Below, piece by piece: positions 11,700 to 23,084 of a DNA stretch of 64,000 nucleotides (its first letter is position 1; every line of letters begins with the position of its first letter). The notes under the pieces were generated by a model, which searched no databases, was not told the DNA's origin, and saw only the letters and a list, made by a program, of their open reading frames with translations. Source of the stretch: Gnetum montanum (taxonomy: Eukaryota; Streptophyta; Gnetopsida; Gnetales; Gnetaceae); the NCBI GenBank assembly GCA_015680685.1, contig MNCI01011145.1:751110-815109 (forward strand), read 5' to 3'. Position numbers and translations under genes: made by a program.

Positions 11700-12885
11700 C
11701 ATTCTCGAATGGTGTCATGGCATAACAAAGATGGTGTCTTTTCATAATAACTGATGTGATTATTATAATAAGCCCCAACATGACAAGTTGTAATTAAGAC
11801 TTGAAAGGATACATTGTAATAATGGTATGCCTTTCAAGGTGAGCTTTGGAGGTTTGACCTAAGGTATTTATATCTGGGCATTATAGGTCATATTAGCATG
11901 GAGTTACAAAGCTAATCAAGGTGAGTAACAAGTACGAGGTAAAGTGAGATAGAAAGAAGAATGACCATCCTTTCTGGTTGACGATAGACCTAACCATGAT
12001 GGCAATTTTGGATAGCCTCTAAGGGATAGATGCCGAAGGAAGATTATCCCAATAAACACCTAGAACATGATCCAGATAGATTATTTTGCATTAATAAAGC
12101 ATTCTTTTTACTTTTTTTTTCTACTATTTTTTTATGTTTAATGTTTAATGTTACACATATTTGACATTTTGCATGTTATTTTCTTACACATAATGTGCAA
12201 TATATCGTATATTTGATGTTTGCCACGACCGAGAATGGGATGTCATAATTTTACTATAAGGTATGCAACTACTATGATGTGAAAATTTTAAGGTTATGAA
12301 AATAATCATATAAAAAAAATCTTAACTAACATATATATCCAATAAGGATCATCATCTAGAGGCTAAATGCTCAACTTGCCAAGGTGGGATCTTAGTGGGG
12401 TTGGTCAATGAATGAAAATCTAACCTCTTTTGAGTGGCTCTATTGAGGCTTGAATTTAGGTATTATGACTTAAGAAACAAGTACCTTACTATTCATCACT
12501 CCAAATCATGGTTCCTCTCTTTTATAACCATTACAATTAATAAAATGATTTCTTCTTGTATTCTAAAGAATAATTAAATACAAAATCATGTAACATTTCC
12601 TTTAAAAATATAGTAATGATAATATAATTGAAAATCACATGTGAGTAAGTAATAGGCAAATTGTAATTAAAGCATCAATGGGGTAATAAGTAATAACCAA
12701 AAAATAAAATTGTAATAAGTGGGGACCAAAAGATAGATAAGCCATGTTTGTAATAATTCCAGTATGTATAAGAGTACTAATTCACAAGGAAAGAATGACA
12801 TCACATATCTTGAATTTAAAACTAAAAAATGAAACAAGGAAAATGAAAGAACATGCCTATTATATATACTGTAAGTAGTAGAGGA
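11700..12885. other. Spacer between duplication copies
   Basis: AT-rich sequence without a supported gene. It holds one R2 copy at 12336-12510. Minus-strand frames near 11504-11728 and 12667-12930 are hydrophobic by base composition and not convincing as genes. Confidence 0.45.
12336..12510 (+). repeat. Dispersed repeat R2, copy 2
   Basis: AAGGATCATCATCTAGAGGC, AAATGCTCAACTTGCCAAGG, TGGGATC and CCTCTTTTGAGTGGCTCTA, with the tail AAGAAACAAGTACCTTACTA, align in order with the copy at 10880. It lies outside the large duplication, so R2 is dispersed in its own right. Confidence 0.55.
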
Positions 12886-13809
12886 TAAGTAACATGTATT
12901 CTTATAATATTGCAGAGTAGATTTCTTCAAAAGAAAATAACAAATCTATAGTCAATGTTTGCATTAACTATTCAAGTTACTAATATTAGTTCTAGGAAAT
13001 TATATAAAAGATGTGTTTAAGTTATGTAAATATTATACACATCTATTGGACTCAATGCTTATGTATTTTATATAAGTTAATTTGTCTAATAGGTCCTTTG
13101 GGTTTATATAGGTGTAATAAAAGTATCGATTTCAATTTCAAATATTTTAGAAGAAGTATAAAAAAATATAACAATGCTTGAAGACATATAAGTAATAGGA
13201 CTAATAACAACAAGGGATCTAATATAGTTTGCCTATAGGTATATCTTAAGATATATAGCCAATATGATACATTAGAGGAATTAGAAAAATATAACAATGT
13301 GTAAAGTATAACTTGAAGTGACAATCTCTTGCCTAGTAAGATAATGAGCTAATCACTTGAACCACCTATCATTGGCTACATGATTAATAATAATTGGGAT
13401 AGAGGAGAAAATTTGAAGTGGTCAATGCCTATCACAGGGTATTTTGTCTATAAAATAAATTCAAGATAAAAAATGTTTTTTTAATACAATGCACTTTTGT
13501 TTTAAAAAAAATCCTAAAATAACCCATCATCATCTTATTGTGTGAACTGAAATCATAATATATATTTATTAAATATATTTGTTGGAGTGCCTGTCAATTT
13601 CTATGCTTGGTTGGGGATGTTAGAACTTTAAAAATTGACTATAATTATATCCTAAGATATATAACCAACATTATACCAGAATTTTAAAAGAATATCGCAA
13701 TGTCTTAAGTGTTATTTGAACTAGCAAACTTTTGTTTAAAAAGATACTAAACTAAGTACTTAAGCCACCTATCACTAGCGAGGATTGATAGTGTTATGGA
13801 AACATAAAT

Positions 13810-13895
13810 GAGGTGTTAGGCTAGTGTTAAGACTCTTGATTTGGAAACTTAAAGTTACTGGTTTATAATGTTACACAATAGTAGAGGGTTGAAAT
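13810..13895 (+). repeat. tRNA-like SINE fragment, inverted pair partner
   Basis: GAGGTGTTAGGCTAGTGTTA and ACTCTTGATTTGGAAACTTA match the SINE head. It is followed within about 20 bp by a minus-strand copy (13915-14030), making a tail-to-tail pair. Confidence 0.4.
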
Positions 13896-13914
13896 ATGAA
13901 ATAATTGAAATATA

Positions 13915-14030
13915 GGTACACCTCAAGGTATATAGTCTACTTGGAACTTTATAACTCAACATTACCTACTAGAATTGAACTTATAAATTGGAGTTTCCAA
14001 ATCAAGAACTGAGTTAACACTTCACTTTTT
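13915..14030 (-). repeat. SINE-like copy, minus orientation
   Basis: GGTACACCTCAAGGTATATAG, AACATTACCTACTAGAATTGAAC and TTTCCAAATCAAGA are the reverse complement of the family and match 22382-22506 closely. Confidence 0.5.
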
Positions 14031-14481
14031 ATTTATTTATAATACTTAGATATAAAGTTCTAATTTGACTAGATGTCTTAGGAGTAACCATTGTTAAAAA
14101 ATTAATTTGGGTTCCAACATGGTGTAATGAAAACTTTATAAATTATTTAGGCATCTTTATAATTTGTTTCAATTGATTAAATCAAAAATCTTAGAGAAGT
14201 TTAGAAAGCAAATAATATTTTCTTATGTGGAACTTTTGATCTATTAATAATATAGTTTAAAATGGGAAGAAGGGAAGGGTGTGAACCTTGAAAATAATAT
14301 TAATATTAAGCAAAATTACTAGAGTACATCACATGCTTAATACAAAGTAGAAAATTTTTTCTAATTTTAAGGATGTCTACTTAGATGTACAACCTTATAA
14401 TTCATGCTTTGAAAAATAAAGGAAGAAAAATTAACTATTTGTACAAAGGATGGTCTTAGTCCTAACAATATTTGTAACAAT

Positions 14482-14610
14482 GAGATGTTAGCTTAGTGGC
14501 AAGACTCTTGATTTGGAAACTCTAAGTCATGGATTCAATTTTGATGAGCAATGTTGAGTTATAAAGTTTTATGTGGACTATATATCTTGGGGTGTACCTA
14601 TGTTTCAATA
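14482..14610 (+). repeat. tRNA-like SINE, best-preserved A box
   Basis: TAGCTTAGTGG at 14489-14499 is a perfect match to the Pol III A-box consensus TRGCNNAGTGG. GGATTCAATTT at 14531 is a decayed B box (GGTTCGANNCC). The 42-bp spacing from A-box start to B-box start is what a tRNA has. The 3' part runs through ACTATATATCTTGGGGTG. Other copies are at 8889 (plus) and 22506 (minus). No poly-A tail or target duplication was identified. Confidence 0.55.
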
Positions 14611-16769
14611 CCTCTGACAACACTTGTAATTGAATTTAAGTAGCAACAAGATTTGAGATACTAATAGAAAACAAGCTTTGACAAAATACCAAATTCAGGT
14701 TAAAAAAAAAAAAAGAAAATTCAATAGAAAATGAGAGTTCACACATTGTGAATTACGATTATCCTTATATCGAGAATCTTTGCCATTAGTTATAGTCCAC
14801 TTGTCAACATAATTTTTAATTTTTAAGTTGATAGTATTCTTGTTAGATGAGGGAAAAATTTATGTTAGGAGCTATCAATCTAGATTGATATATACTTCAT
14901 GTCATACAAGTAAAAATATTTATAGAAACTTCTATCTTCTCTAGTTTCTTTTATTATGATGTGATCATTCTTATCATTTATAGTAACTTGATTTTTCACA
15001 TCTTAAACTTCAAATTGTTTTTTCCTATCTTCAACTTCAACATGTTTTTGCATTTTATCAACTTCAACACATTTTTTCTTTTTTCTGATCTTGAGTAGAG
15101 AATAATAAACATTAAACAAATGTCGTTCATGATGATGAAAGTTACATGAACTTTAACATATTTTTTCTTTTCTTTAACATCTTTTTTCTTGAGTATAAAA
15201 GAACAAACATTAAAAAAATATCATTCACAATAATAAAAGTTACAAGAATTAGGAAAATTATAACATGTAATTAGTTGAATATAAGTCTTCCTATTTGCTT
15301 GCAATACCAATTCCTTTTTACAATTAAGAAGATTGATTTCAAAAAATAAAAAATAAAAAATATTGAAAATCAAATGGTGTGGAAATAGATTTCCTGTACT
15401 TAATGGGATTAAATGGATTAATAATTTAAAACTTAGCTTTATCCATGGAAGACTAAACATCTTGACAAAACATGGATTTTTGGAATACCCTTTAGATTGG
15501 GTATCAAAATTTAGTGTTCATTTATGAATGATCACCAATGTATACTTATGTATAAATGACTATAGGGTATGTTGCACTATCGAAACATTACCTAGCTCAA
15601 AAAGTTAAAAGAAAAAATGAGAATAGTACCTTGCATGAATGAATTGAATATTTTACTTTTGTATCACATCATTTAATTATGAAGTGAAACTTCAAGTACA
15701 AGGTAGGTAATTCCAAATTTGAATGAACACATATTGTTGTGCAAGATCAACAACTAATGACTAATATAGATCATCATAGAGAACACGATTAGGTGTCTTA
15801 GTTGCCTCAACATTACTAGAAGAAGATGTTACAAATTTTTGCTCACTAGCTTGTAAATGTCATTTTGAGAATAAACAAAAATTTTTGTCTTAAGAAAAGA
15901 AGTGTAAATTTCAACATTGGTTAAAGATGGGGAGAAATTTTGGATAAATCAGATTTGATAGATAAAATTCAAAGAAAGAAAAATTAGATTCACTGGAAAA
16001 AAATCAAATAGCTAAACTAGTGAGATAGCAACCTTTCTAGAAAAGACTACCATGCTTTTATAGTTACTTTGTTAGTTGAGGAAAACAAATATTTTAAAAT
16101 GATTAGATGGTTTATGATAGAATTGTGTTGTTTAAATCCTTCTTGGAAAACTACGAGTATCTTATTTTTTTCAATTCATCTTCTAAGCATAGATTCTAGG
16201 ATAACTCTTAAAAGCTAGCAAAAGTATCATTGATTACAATTGATCAATAATTATTTAGATCACTTTAATCTCTATTTTTAAAGAACATAACTAACTTATT
16301 TTTCCATTACCCTTTTTCTAATCCTACTTACATAGCTAAATTTAACATATTTTGATATCATTCTATAGTAATAGTCCTTCGTATTTATGCTTTTCTCTAT
16401 ACAAGTTGTTTGTATCAATTATTTTATTAAATATCAATTTTTAAGATCCTCGATTGGATCATTAAAGAAATGAACAATGTATTATCACTATTACAAAACA
16501 CTTTTATTATATCATTGCTATGAAAGGAAACTTAATAGAAATTTTCTTCTCAAAAGTTCATCAAATAACATCTTAAAAAAATCAATCATAGTCCTTTTCA
16601 AATAAATAAAAATCATATACAAATTATTCTGTTTTCATCTAAATTTTCCCATTAGTTGTCCTAACATGAAAATGGCTTACATAGTTGATCTTGTACTAAT
16701 AAAACCTTTTTCTTTTTTATGAAATTTTGTTACGTCTCCATAAACCAAAAGAATTGTTAAATAAATAAA

Positions 16770-16930
16770 AAAGGATCATTATCTACATGCTCAATGCTCA
16801 TCCTACTAAGGTGGGTTCCTACAAGGGTTGGTAGAGAAGTGAAAACCAAACCTCTTTTGAGTGGCTACATCCAGGTTTGAACTAAGGTCTTACAATTTGA
16901 GAAAGAAGTACCTTGTTATCAAATTAGGGA
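16770..16930 (+). repeat. Dispersed repeat R2, copy 3
   Basis: AAGGATCATTATCTACATGC, AATGCTCATCCTACTAAGG, CCTCTTTTGAGTGGCTACA, then AGGTTTGAACTAAGG and GAGAAAGAAGTACCTTGTTA. This is the counterpart of the 10880 copy inside the large duplication. Confidence 0.6.
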
Positions 16931-17396
16931 GAACTTAGATGACAACAAAGCATAAATAATTAGGAGAAAATTAACCAGAAATCACCTTCTAGAACTTTAA
17001 TAATTGCTAAAATTTTAAATTATTATAATTATCAATAGTTATATTTTAATATTAATAAACTTTGGCATTGCCATCTCTAACAAAAGGAACTTCAAGTACC
17101 AAGCATGTCCCTTGACAACTTTGTTACACATTGTTCAAATAATTTACTAAACTTATCAACGTGTCTATTAACAATAGTTCTTTTGCAATTGTTGGAGTGT
17201 AGTTTCATAGAACTTTATTAGTCTACCTACTTGCTTGGCCACTATTTAAGTAGCTTGCTTACAAAGTTTATCAGAAAATTCAAGGAGTATTTATTTATAA
17301 ATGAAATATTTATGTACCGCTCCAATATCTATAGAAAGTTTGAGAAAATTCACTGAATATTTATTTATAAAAGCGTTTCAACCCAAATATTTACGT

Positions 17397-17729
17397 ACTG
17401 TGAAGATGTCTATCCCACAAGTGGTAACAGATTTGAGTTTCAACGTTCAAGATTAATAAGTCATCGTCAGACTTCATAAGTTTATGTTCACGAGTCTAAA
17501 ATGATGTAGTGTTTGCAGTTTTCCCAATGGATAATACAATTTTATACGATGGATATTCACATTTTGAAGGAAGGCTATCCGATAACTTACTGTTACATAA
17601 TTAAAATCAGAAAGCCAAAACAATAAAACGCTGCTCCTCTGTACTCTACTCTATGAAGAGGGGCTTGTTAAGTTTGGCTACAGCGTAAGAAGCACCATGA
17701 TCCATGGGCCAACACATGCCACGCCCGTC
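17397..17729. other. 3' flank of the 319-codon gene
   Basis: Presumed downstream region of the minus-strand gene. No clear polyadenylation signal pair was identified and nothing else was recognised. Confidence 0.35.
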
Positions 17730-18689
17730 TCACAGTCGTATCACATTATCTTTGTTGCAGTCATAGATGCCTGATCCCACGATTGTGACATCATCCATGC
17801 TCTGCAGTCTGCTGTAATGGTGCAACTTGATCTCCTCGCCGTCTTTCGCCGTGCAAGCAGTGTCCCACATCGACCGTGTCCACCGAATGCTGAAGCAGCT
17901 GAACAAAATATAAAGCCATTGGCGGTGGCGGAAGATGTTGGCCTTGACAAAGAGAACGAGTTTAAGGAAGGCTGCGTCGTAGATGCGGTACAACCAACCT
18001 CTGTTGGCGTCCAGAGCAATGATGACAATGCTCACCAACATTGATGTTCTGTTTTTGCCGGCCGCCTGCAACAGAGCCGGCACCACGCTCAGACTTCCCC
18101 AAAGCTTAGTGTTGATATCTTCCCGCTCTATCAACGTGAACAGCTGATCTGTGCTGACTGCATACAGTCCCGAAAAAATGAGCGGGTAAGCTTCCTGCCT
18201 TGAAATTTTAGTTCCCAGCGTGTCGCCATGGCACTCGGCGAATATGACCTTGTCTTCTTCACCGTCATAGGCATGAATCCAGAAGGCCATGCGGTCCAGG
18301 CATTTCTGAGTGGTGAAGTAGAAATATCCTTTAAATTCCACGCATCTCCAATCCTGCGGCAACTTCTCCCGCTGCTCCTGGGTTATCTCAACAATGTTGA
18401 ATGTTTGGGGTTTGTTGCCGCTGTTCCAATAACCCTCTTTCACTTGGTCACTGTCATCAAAATCAATACTGAATATTGATTGCCTCTGCAGCAGACGCAG
18501 CAACACAGCCAATCTTCCATTGGAAAGGAAACGTACAATCACGGGCAACACCGTCAGCAAAAGAGCCACCAGCATGTTGGTTCGAAGCAGCTGCCACAAA
18601 GCATAGGTCCATGGCAGCCATTGCATCTTCTGCGACTCAAACACCCGAGGCAGGTGCCTCTCAAAATCTACCAAGTCTGCCCACCACAT
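17730..18689 (-). CDS. Intact single-exon gene, putative membrane protein of unknown function
   Basis: The frame encodes 319 residues starting MWWADLVDFERHL and ends with TGA. The ATG at 18687-18689 is the first Met after an in-frame TAG eight codons upstream, which supports this start. A long hydrophobic segment at about residues 30-58 (MLVALLLTVLPVIVRF) looks membrane-spanning. Two further hydrophobic stretches lie at about 205-230 and 240-270. The centre is soluble-looking and acidic with aromatic clusters (FKGYFYFTT, HAYDGEEDK). The gene is GC-richer than its flanks and has no internal stop, in contrast to everything nearby, so it may be a functional or recently functional host gene. I recognise no domain or family. 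It could also be a retained gene fragment or a retrocopy, since it lacks introns. Confidence 0.7.
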   Translation of the reverse strand: MWWADLVDFERHLPRVFESQKMQWLPWTYALWQLLRTNMLVALLLTVLPVIVRFLSNGRLAVLLRLLQRQSIFSIDFDDSDQVKEGYWNSGNKPQTFNIVEITQEQREKLPQDWRCVEFKGYFYFTTQKCLDRMAFWIHAYDGEEDKVIFAECHGDTLGTKISRQEAYPLIFSGLYAVSTDQLFTLIEREDINTKLWGSLSVVPALLQAAGKNRTSMLVSIVIIALDANRGWLYRIYDAAFLKLVLFVKANIFRHRQWLYILFSCFSIRWTRSMWDTACTAKDGEEIKLHHYSRLQSMDDVTIVGSGIYDCNKDNVIRL

Positions 18690-18761
18690 GTTGATCAAGT
18701 TGCTTACACACTACACCCTTCCTTGCTCTTCAGAAACTGAAACTGAAACTGTGTTTTAAAG

Positions 18762-19190
18762 GAGAAAACAGATTACAGAATGTTTCATGACCTACACAGA
18801 GGGAAAAGGAATTGAAACACATATTTTTTTACTTTCACCGTAACAAACATGGCTTTGGAAAATACTGTGCTGTACTTTATACTCTTTGGAAAATAAAAGG
18901 TTACAGATGCTATGCTAGCCTTCAAAGCCAAGTATGCACAATTTTGCAGTACTCTAAAGAAGTAATTGTGATTTTCAGGAGAAAACGAAATTGCAGAATG
19001 TTTCGTGACCAGGATAAACAGGAAAGCAATTGATACACGTACTTCTCACTTTCAGTGTAACGGATATGGCTTTCGAAAATAGGATGTTCTGCATATTTTT
19101 TCCTTTCACTGTAGCGAATCTGTCTTTAGCAATAGTACGTTATAAATGTTATGCTAAGCTTGAAAGCCAAGCATACGCATTTTGCCATTT
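18762..19190. repeat. Diverged tandem duplication upstream of the single-exon gene
   Basis: GGAGAAAAC..TTGCAGAATGTTTCGTGACC near 18978 repeats GGAGAAAACAGATTACAG and GAATGTTTCATGACC near 18761. TGGCTTTGGAAAATA / TGGCTTTCGAAAATA and ATGCTATGCTAGC / TGTTATGCTAAGC also match in order. The period is about 215 bp. The block lies 70-500 bp upstream of the start codon, in the likely promoter or 5' leader. Confidence 0.6.
18873..18882 (-). promoter_or_regulatory. Possible TATA box of the single-exon gene
   Basis: The minus strand reads GAGTATAAAGTAC, a TATAAA core about 185 bp upstream of the ATG. The position is plausible if there is a 5' leader of roughly 150 bases. No other promoter element was identified. 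Confidence 0.25.
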
Positions 19191-19404
19191 TCCATGAAAA
19201 CACAATCAGAGCACAGAAATCTAGAAGTCTGTTCGGCCCTTTAAAATCTCAGAATCTGCTTTTGCTTTAAATTTATAGCTTGAATTTATCTTCCACACGC
19301 AAACAAAATTCGACCACCTTAAACTCTTAAATTGATTATTACAACGAAGTTGATCTCGTTACTACAAAAGAGCACGTGCAATGGTTAGGATTTCTGATTT
19401 ATGT

Positions 19405-19478
19405 AAATGTCATGCAGCAAAAATGTTACTGAAGAAATTTTCAAATGTCATGCAGCAAAAATGTTACTGAAGAAATTT
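19405..19478. repeat. 38-bp tandem duplication
   Basis: A 36-bp string starting AAATGTCATGCAGC is repeated without change at 19405 and 19443. Perfect identity implies a recent event. Confidence 0.9.
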
Positions 19479-19989
19479 GAGGAAAATTTCATCGACATCT
19501 ACATATTAGCAATGCTTGTGTTTTGTGGAAACATGCCAATCACTTCCTCATAGAGTGGATTCATTCCTATTCTTTCCTTACAACACAACCACTCAAGGAG
19601 GTGCTTTCTCTAACTTTTCCAAGATGACACCAACAAAAGAAAAGCTGCACAAGAAAAAAAAAAAAAACCATAAATCATGCATTACAATGGATTCTCGTAG
19701 TACAAACAAATATTGAAGTGGAAATGTTTTATTAGTCATGGAAGAAATTTCAAAGGTTTTACAGACAAACGAAAATACCTTTTACAAGGTTTTAATATGT
19801 TTCTTTTGTGATCATAAACTTAAATAATATATATTTATTACAAAGAAACCTAACTCATATATTATAAAATTGAAATTGAAACTGATCCCAAAGGATCTCC
19901 CAGTACATTCATGTCATGAAGAACAAAATTGACTTAATAAAGTGGCCAACCACCATAGGATGTATAAAAAACAAATCATACAAATTATT
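19479..19989. other. Unassigned spacer
   Basis: It contains an A-run near 19651-19665 and no supported gene. Frame 19516-19716 is short and low-complexity. Confidence 0.4.
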
Positions 19990-21900
19990 AGTAGTAATAT
20001 TTCTGCCTCAAATGATCTATCACATGATAACTAAGAAAAGCATGTTGCTTGTCCTCAAGGGCTTGAGATCCACATAATCGACATGTGAGCTTTTCCCTTG
20101 GCATGTGAATCCATCTTCCATTTTCAATCCCTAGACAATGTAAACTCAAATGGAGCTTGCTGATAAAACTACAAGCTTGAATTTGGATATTAGATACTGG
20201 ACTGAAGAATCTAAAGAATTACCTTTAATATGCTCTAAGTAGAATTTTTTCTTTCCTTCAGTATTTGCCCATAAACTCTTTAATATGTGATGTTTTACTA
20301 ATTTCTGAATATGTTTAGGATTATTTTGCATCACCTCCATTGAGATATTTCAAGTTTTGATCCATTGTATTGCTTGAAAATACCAGCCTTGTTCTCTTGT
20401 ACTTTCAAAGACTTTTTTTTTTTAGAAAATTTTGGATGCTCTAATTCTAAGAGTTTTTTAGTATAAGCAATAAATTGATAGAGAGCTTAAGCTTCTAGGG
20501 GATGCAAATCACACTCCAAAAGCAACATGGAATAAGGTGTCTAAGCTTTTACTTGTAATTCATTTAATAAAAAAAAATCTATTGCACCCTTTCAATAGCA
20601 TGCTAGTTTTTTGCATTGAGACTTGGTCCCCACACTGCATACCCATACAATACAATTGGATAAATGATAGATTGGAAGATTTATTTCCTAACTTGCCAAG
20701 CTCAGATTCCTATTGCCTTGCATTTTCTTTTAACTATATATAGAGCTTTAATTCCTCTTGCTATTCTTTCTTTGACACGTTTATCCCATCTGTAGTTGTT
20801 TCCACAATGATGCCCCAAGTATCTAAAGGAGTTCATACTTTCTATTTTGGTAGATCCCAAAATAAAACTAAAATTTATATTTTTGATAGCCCATATCATC
20901 ATTTTTGTTTTTTCCATATTAACCTTTGGATGCAGACCCAATGAAAGAAAAAAGTTTTCTAACACTTGTAAGATATTATGCATACCTTATTCAAATGTAG
21001 AAATTAATGTAGCATCATTTGTATATAGAAGTAGGTGTATTGTTTGAGATCCTAGTTTGATAACATGCTTTTGATCACATTTACATAACCAATCTTGTAA
21101 TTTGTCAATAAAGAGACCGAAGAGAGTTAGAGATAAAGGACAACCTTGCTTTACTCCAATTTTGCTCTAAAATTGAAATTTATCCTCAATCTCAACCTCA
21201 ATTATGACTTCCTCATACAACTTTTGAGTTACTACTATTAACTTTGTAGGAATTCCTAAATAATTAAGTCACTCATATAACTTTGTTTAGACCACTGAGT
21301 CATATGCTTTTGCAAAATTAACAAAACAAATGAAAATTTCTTTGTTGGGCTTTTTTGCAATTTCTATATAATATCGAAGAGTAACCAAATGATCAATACT
21401 GGATTGGCTTTGTCTGAAGCCTGCCTAGCAAATTGCTCTTTTATTATTAATTTCTGCCTAGCTGCCTAATCTTCTTTCAAGAAGAGTGCCCAATGGATTA
21501 ACAAAGATATTACAAACCACTATCATTTGATAGTTATTTAGATTATTTTTTTCACCTTTTTTATGCAAAAGTATTACCTTGCTAATCTTTCATCATGGGT
21601 CCAAGCCATCCTCAACCATTGTGTTTAGCCTTCAACAAATTTCTTTATGAATAGGAGTTCCTATCCATTGAAGCAATTGAACATAGAAACCATCAAGATC
21701 CACAACTTTCCTAGTTGCTGATCTCTTAATGTTATCTATCACCTCATCTAGAGTGAAATATAAGGAAGCTTGAGTAAGACTAGAGCATCAATCATCCTCC
21801 CTTGAAAAAGCTTATTATAAAAAATGCAAATATCATGAAAAGAGATTTTAAGTGATGGAGACATTTTGTGCTGAAAAGATTTTCAAAATTTCTTAAGCTC
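19990..21900 (-). pseudogene. LINE (non-LTR) reverse transcriptase relic, 3' half of ORF2
   Basis: Minus-strand translation with frame breaks gives, from N to C terminus: LARLILLHKKGEK (about 21570); GVKQGCPLS at 21138-21157, the hallmark LINE RT motif; LLLYTNDATLI around 21014-21025, where the catalytic YADD reads YTND; FLSLGLHPKVNMEKTK and FRYLGHHCGNNY (20702-20983); and a C-terminal cysteine motif CRLCGS..EDKQHAF near 20040-20080. Family order is kept. The mutated active site and the stops mean it is dead. No endonuclease domain was seen, consistent with 5' truncation, which is common for LINEs. Confidence 0.8.
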
Positions 21901-22380
21901 CTTTTTGATCATGTATGCAAAAAGATCTTGCTAGTTTCTAAGAAAGATCATCTTCTTATTTCTAATTAAGCATTTATACTACTCAATCAAATTTTATTTT
22001 AAAAGAGTATAGACTATATAAATATACAATTAGAAATGCTTTATTATTTCCTAATGGATTCTCAAAAGGTTAATAGGATAAACAAGAATACTTGTTACAA
22101 GTTTTTAATATGTTTTTTATGAGTCTTGAAGACCTCATTAATAAAATAATCTATACTTGATTATTATAGTTAAAAAACTTAAGTAAATCATTTTAAATCT
22201 CAATAGATTAACATAAGGACGTATAAGAAAGATATGTTCCTTATCCTCCAATACTACATCCACATATGTTAATCTCTTCAAAGATTAAATCACCTTCTTG
22301 TATTAAGAGGAAATGAGGTGCCACATAAGTCTTCTTCTTCTTCTTTTTTGGTGTTAGAACTTAAAACTTTCTATTTTTAA
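21901..22380. other. Unassigned AT-rich spacer
   Basis: Nothing recognised apart from a short TTC-rich run near 22330. Confidence 0.4.
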
Positions 22381-22381
22381 C

Positions 22382-22506
22382 AATTAAGTACCCCCCAAGA
22401 TATATAGTTAAACTAGAACTTTATAACTTAACATTACCTACTAAATTGAACTTACAACTTGGAACCTCCAAATCAAGAGTCTAACCAACAGGCTAACACC
22501 TTAGTG
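22382..22506 (-). repeat. tRNA-like SINE copy, minus orientation
   Basis: Read on the minus strand: GGTGTTAGCCTGTTGGTTAG (A-box region), CTCTTGATTTGGAGGTTCC, AAGTTCAATTTAGTAGG (B-box region), then ACTATATATCTTGGGGGGTA. It aligns along its length with 14482-14610, about 8 kb away and outside the large duplication. Confidence 0.55.
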
Positions 22507-22604
22507 TAAATCCTACATGAGTTTGAGCAATTCCAACCTTAATTTGCATTGCAATTTTAACAAACATATAAGGAGGCTTTTATAGGGAACACCACTTAAA
22601 ATGA

Positions 22605-22765
22605 TGATAAGGAGCTTCTTTCTTTATTTCTAAGACTTGGATTTGATTTTGGGTGCAACTACTCAAAAGAGATTATGCTTTTATTCATCCACTACCCTCC
22701 TAGGACTTTGTCTTGAAGGACGAGCATTGAGCCTCTTGATAATTATCCTTATCATTATATAATTA
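22605..22765 (-). repeat. Dispersed repeat R2, copy 4
   Basis: The reverse complement reads AAGGATAATTATCAAGAGGC, TCAATGCTCGTCC and CTCTTTTGAGTAGTTGCA, with a tail AAAGAAAGAAGCTCCTTATC. It matches R2 in order. Confidence 0.5.
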
Positions 22766-23084
22766 GGCTTTTATGCTAAAGATCCTTATTAGACTTAATG
22801 TAAATGGATTTTTGTTTCTCCTATAGTCTAATACCACATGCTGTTAAGGGTCTTCTTCTAAATCATTCTTCTAAGTTCATTAGTTTCAAATTTAAATCTT
22901 TATCTAGAAGATAGACAACAAATTAGGATAGATATCTTGATGTATAAAATACAACCACTTCAAATCATCAAAGATAAATTAAAAGCAAATTAGGATTGCT
23001 ATGTTAAATATGCAAATGTAACAAGATTTTTAAAGTTTAATGTATGTGATTATATCTTTTAAAAGACCTATTTTTTGATGGGAT
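22766..23084. other. Unassigned AT-rich spacer
   Basis: Nothing recognised. Confidence 0.4.

Larger units (their letters stand above)
7303..11700. repeat. Large tandem duplication, copy 1
   Basis: The segment starting TAGTAACATGTATTCTTATA (about 7303) corresponds in order to copy 2 starting at about 12886. Matching blocks occur throughout: 7400/12980, 7860/13440, 8500/14100, 9400/15000, 9600/15200, 10880/16774 and 11340/17030. The offset drifts between about 5.58 and 5.89 kb because of indels. Most of the segment is AT-rich noncoding sequence with short interspersed repeats. By eye the copies differ at many positions, so the duplication is old. The right edge is approximate. Confidence 0.75.
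12886..17396. repeat. Large tandem duplication, copy 2
   Basis: It starts AAGTAACATGTATTCTTATA and matches 7303-11700 in order. Near the right end it has an extra partial repeat: AGAAAATTCA followed by TATTTATTTATAAA appears at about 17273 and 17344. The end near 17396 is taken from the last block shared with about 11640. Confidence 0.75.

Noticed and set aside
14482-14610. Functional tRNA gene
   Set aside because: The A box is good but the acceptor stem, anticodon arm and B box are not tRNA-like; a SINE is the better reading.
17741-18740. Several other frames of 70-95 codons over the single-exon gene
   Set aside because: They are shadows of the 319-codon frame caused by its higher GC content.
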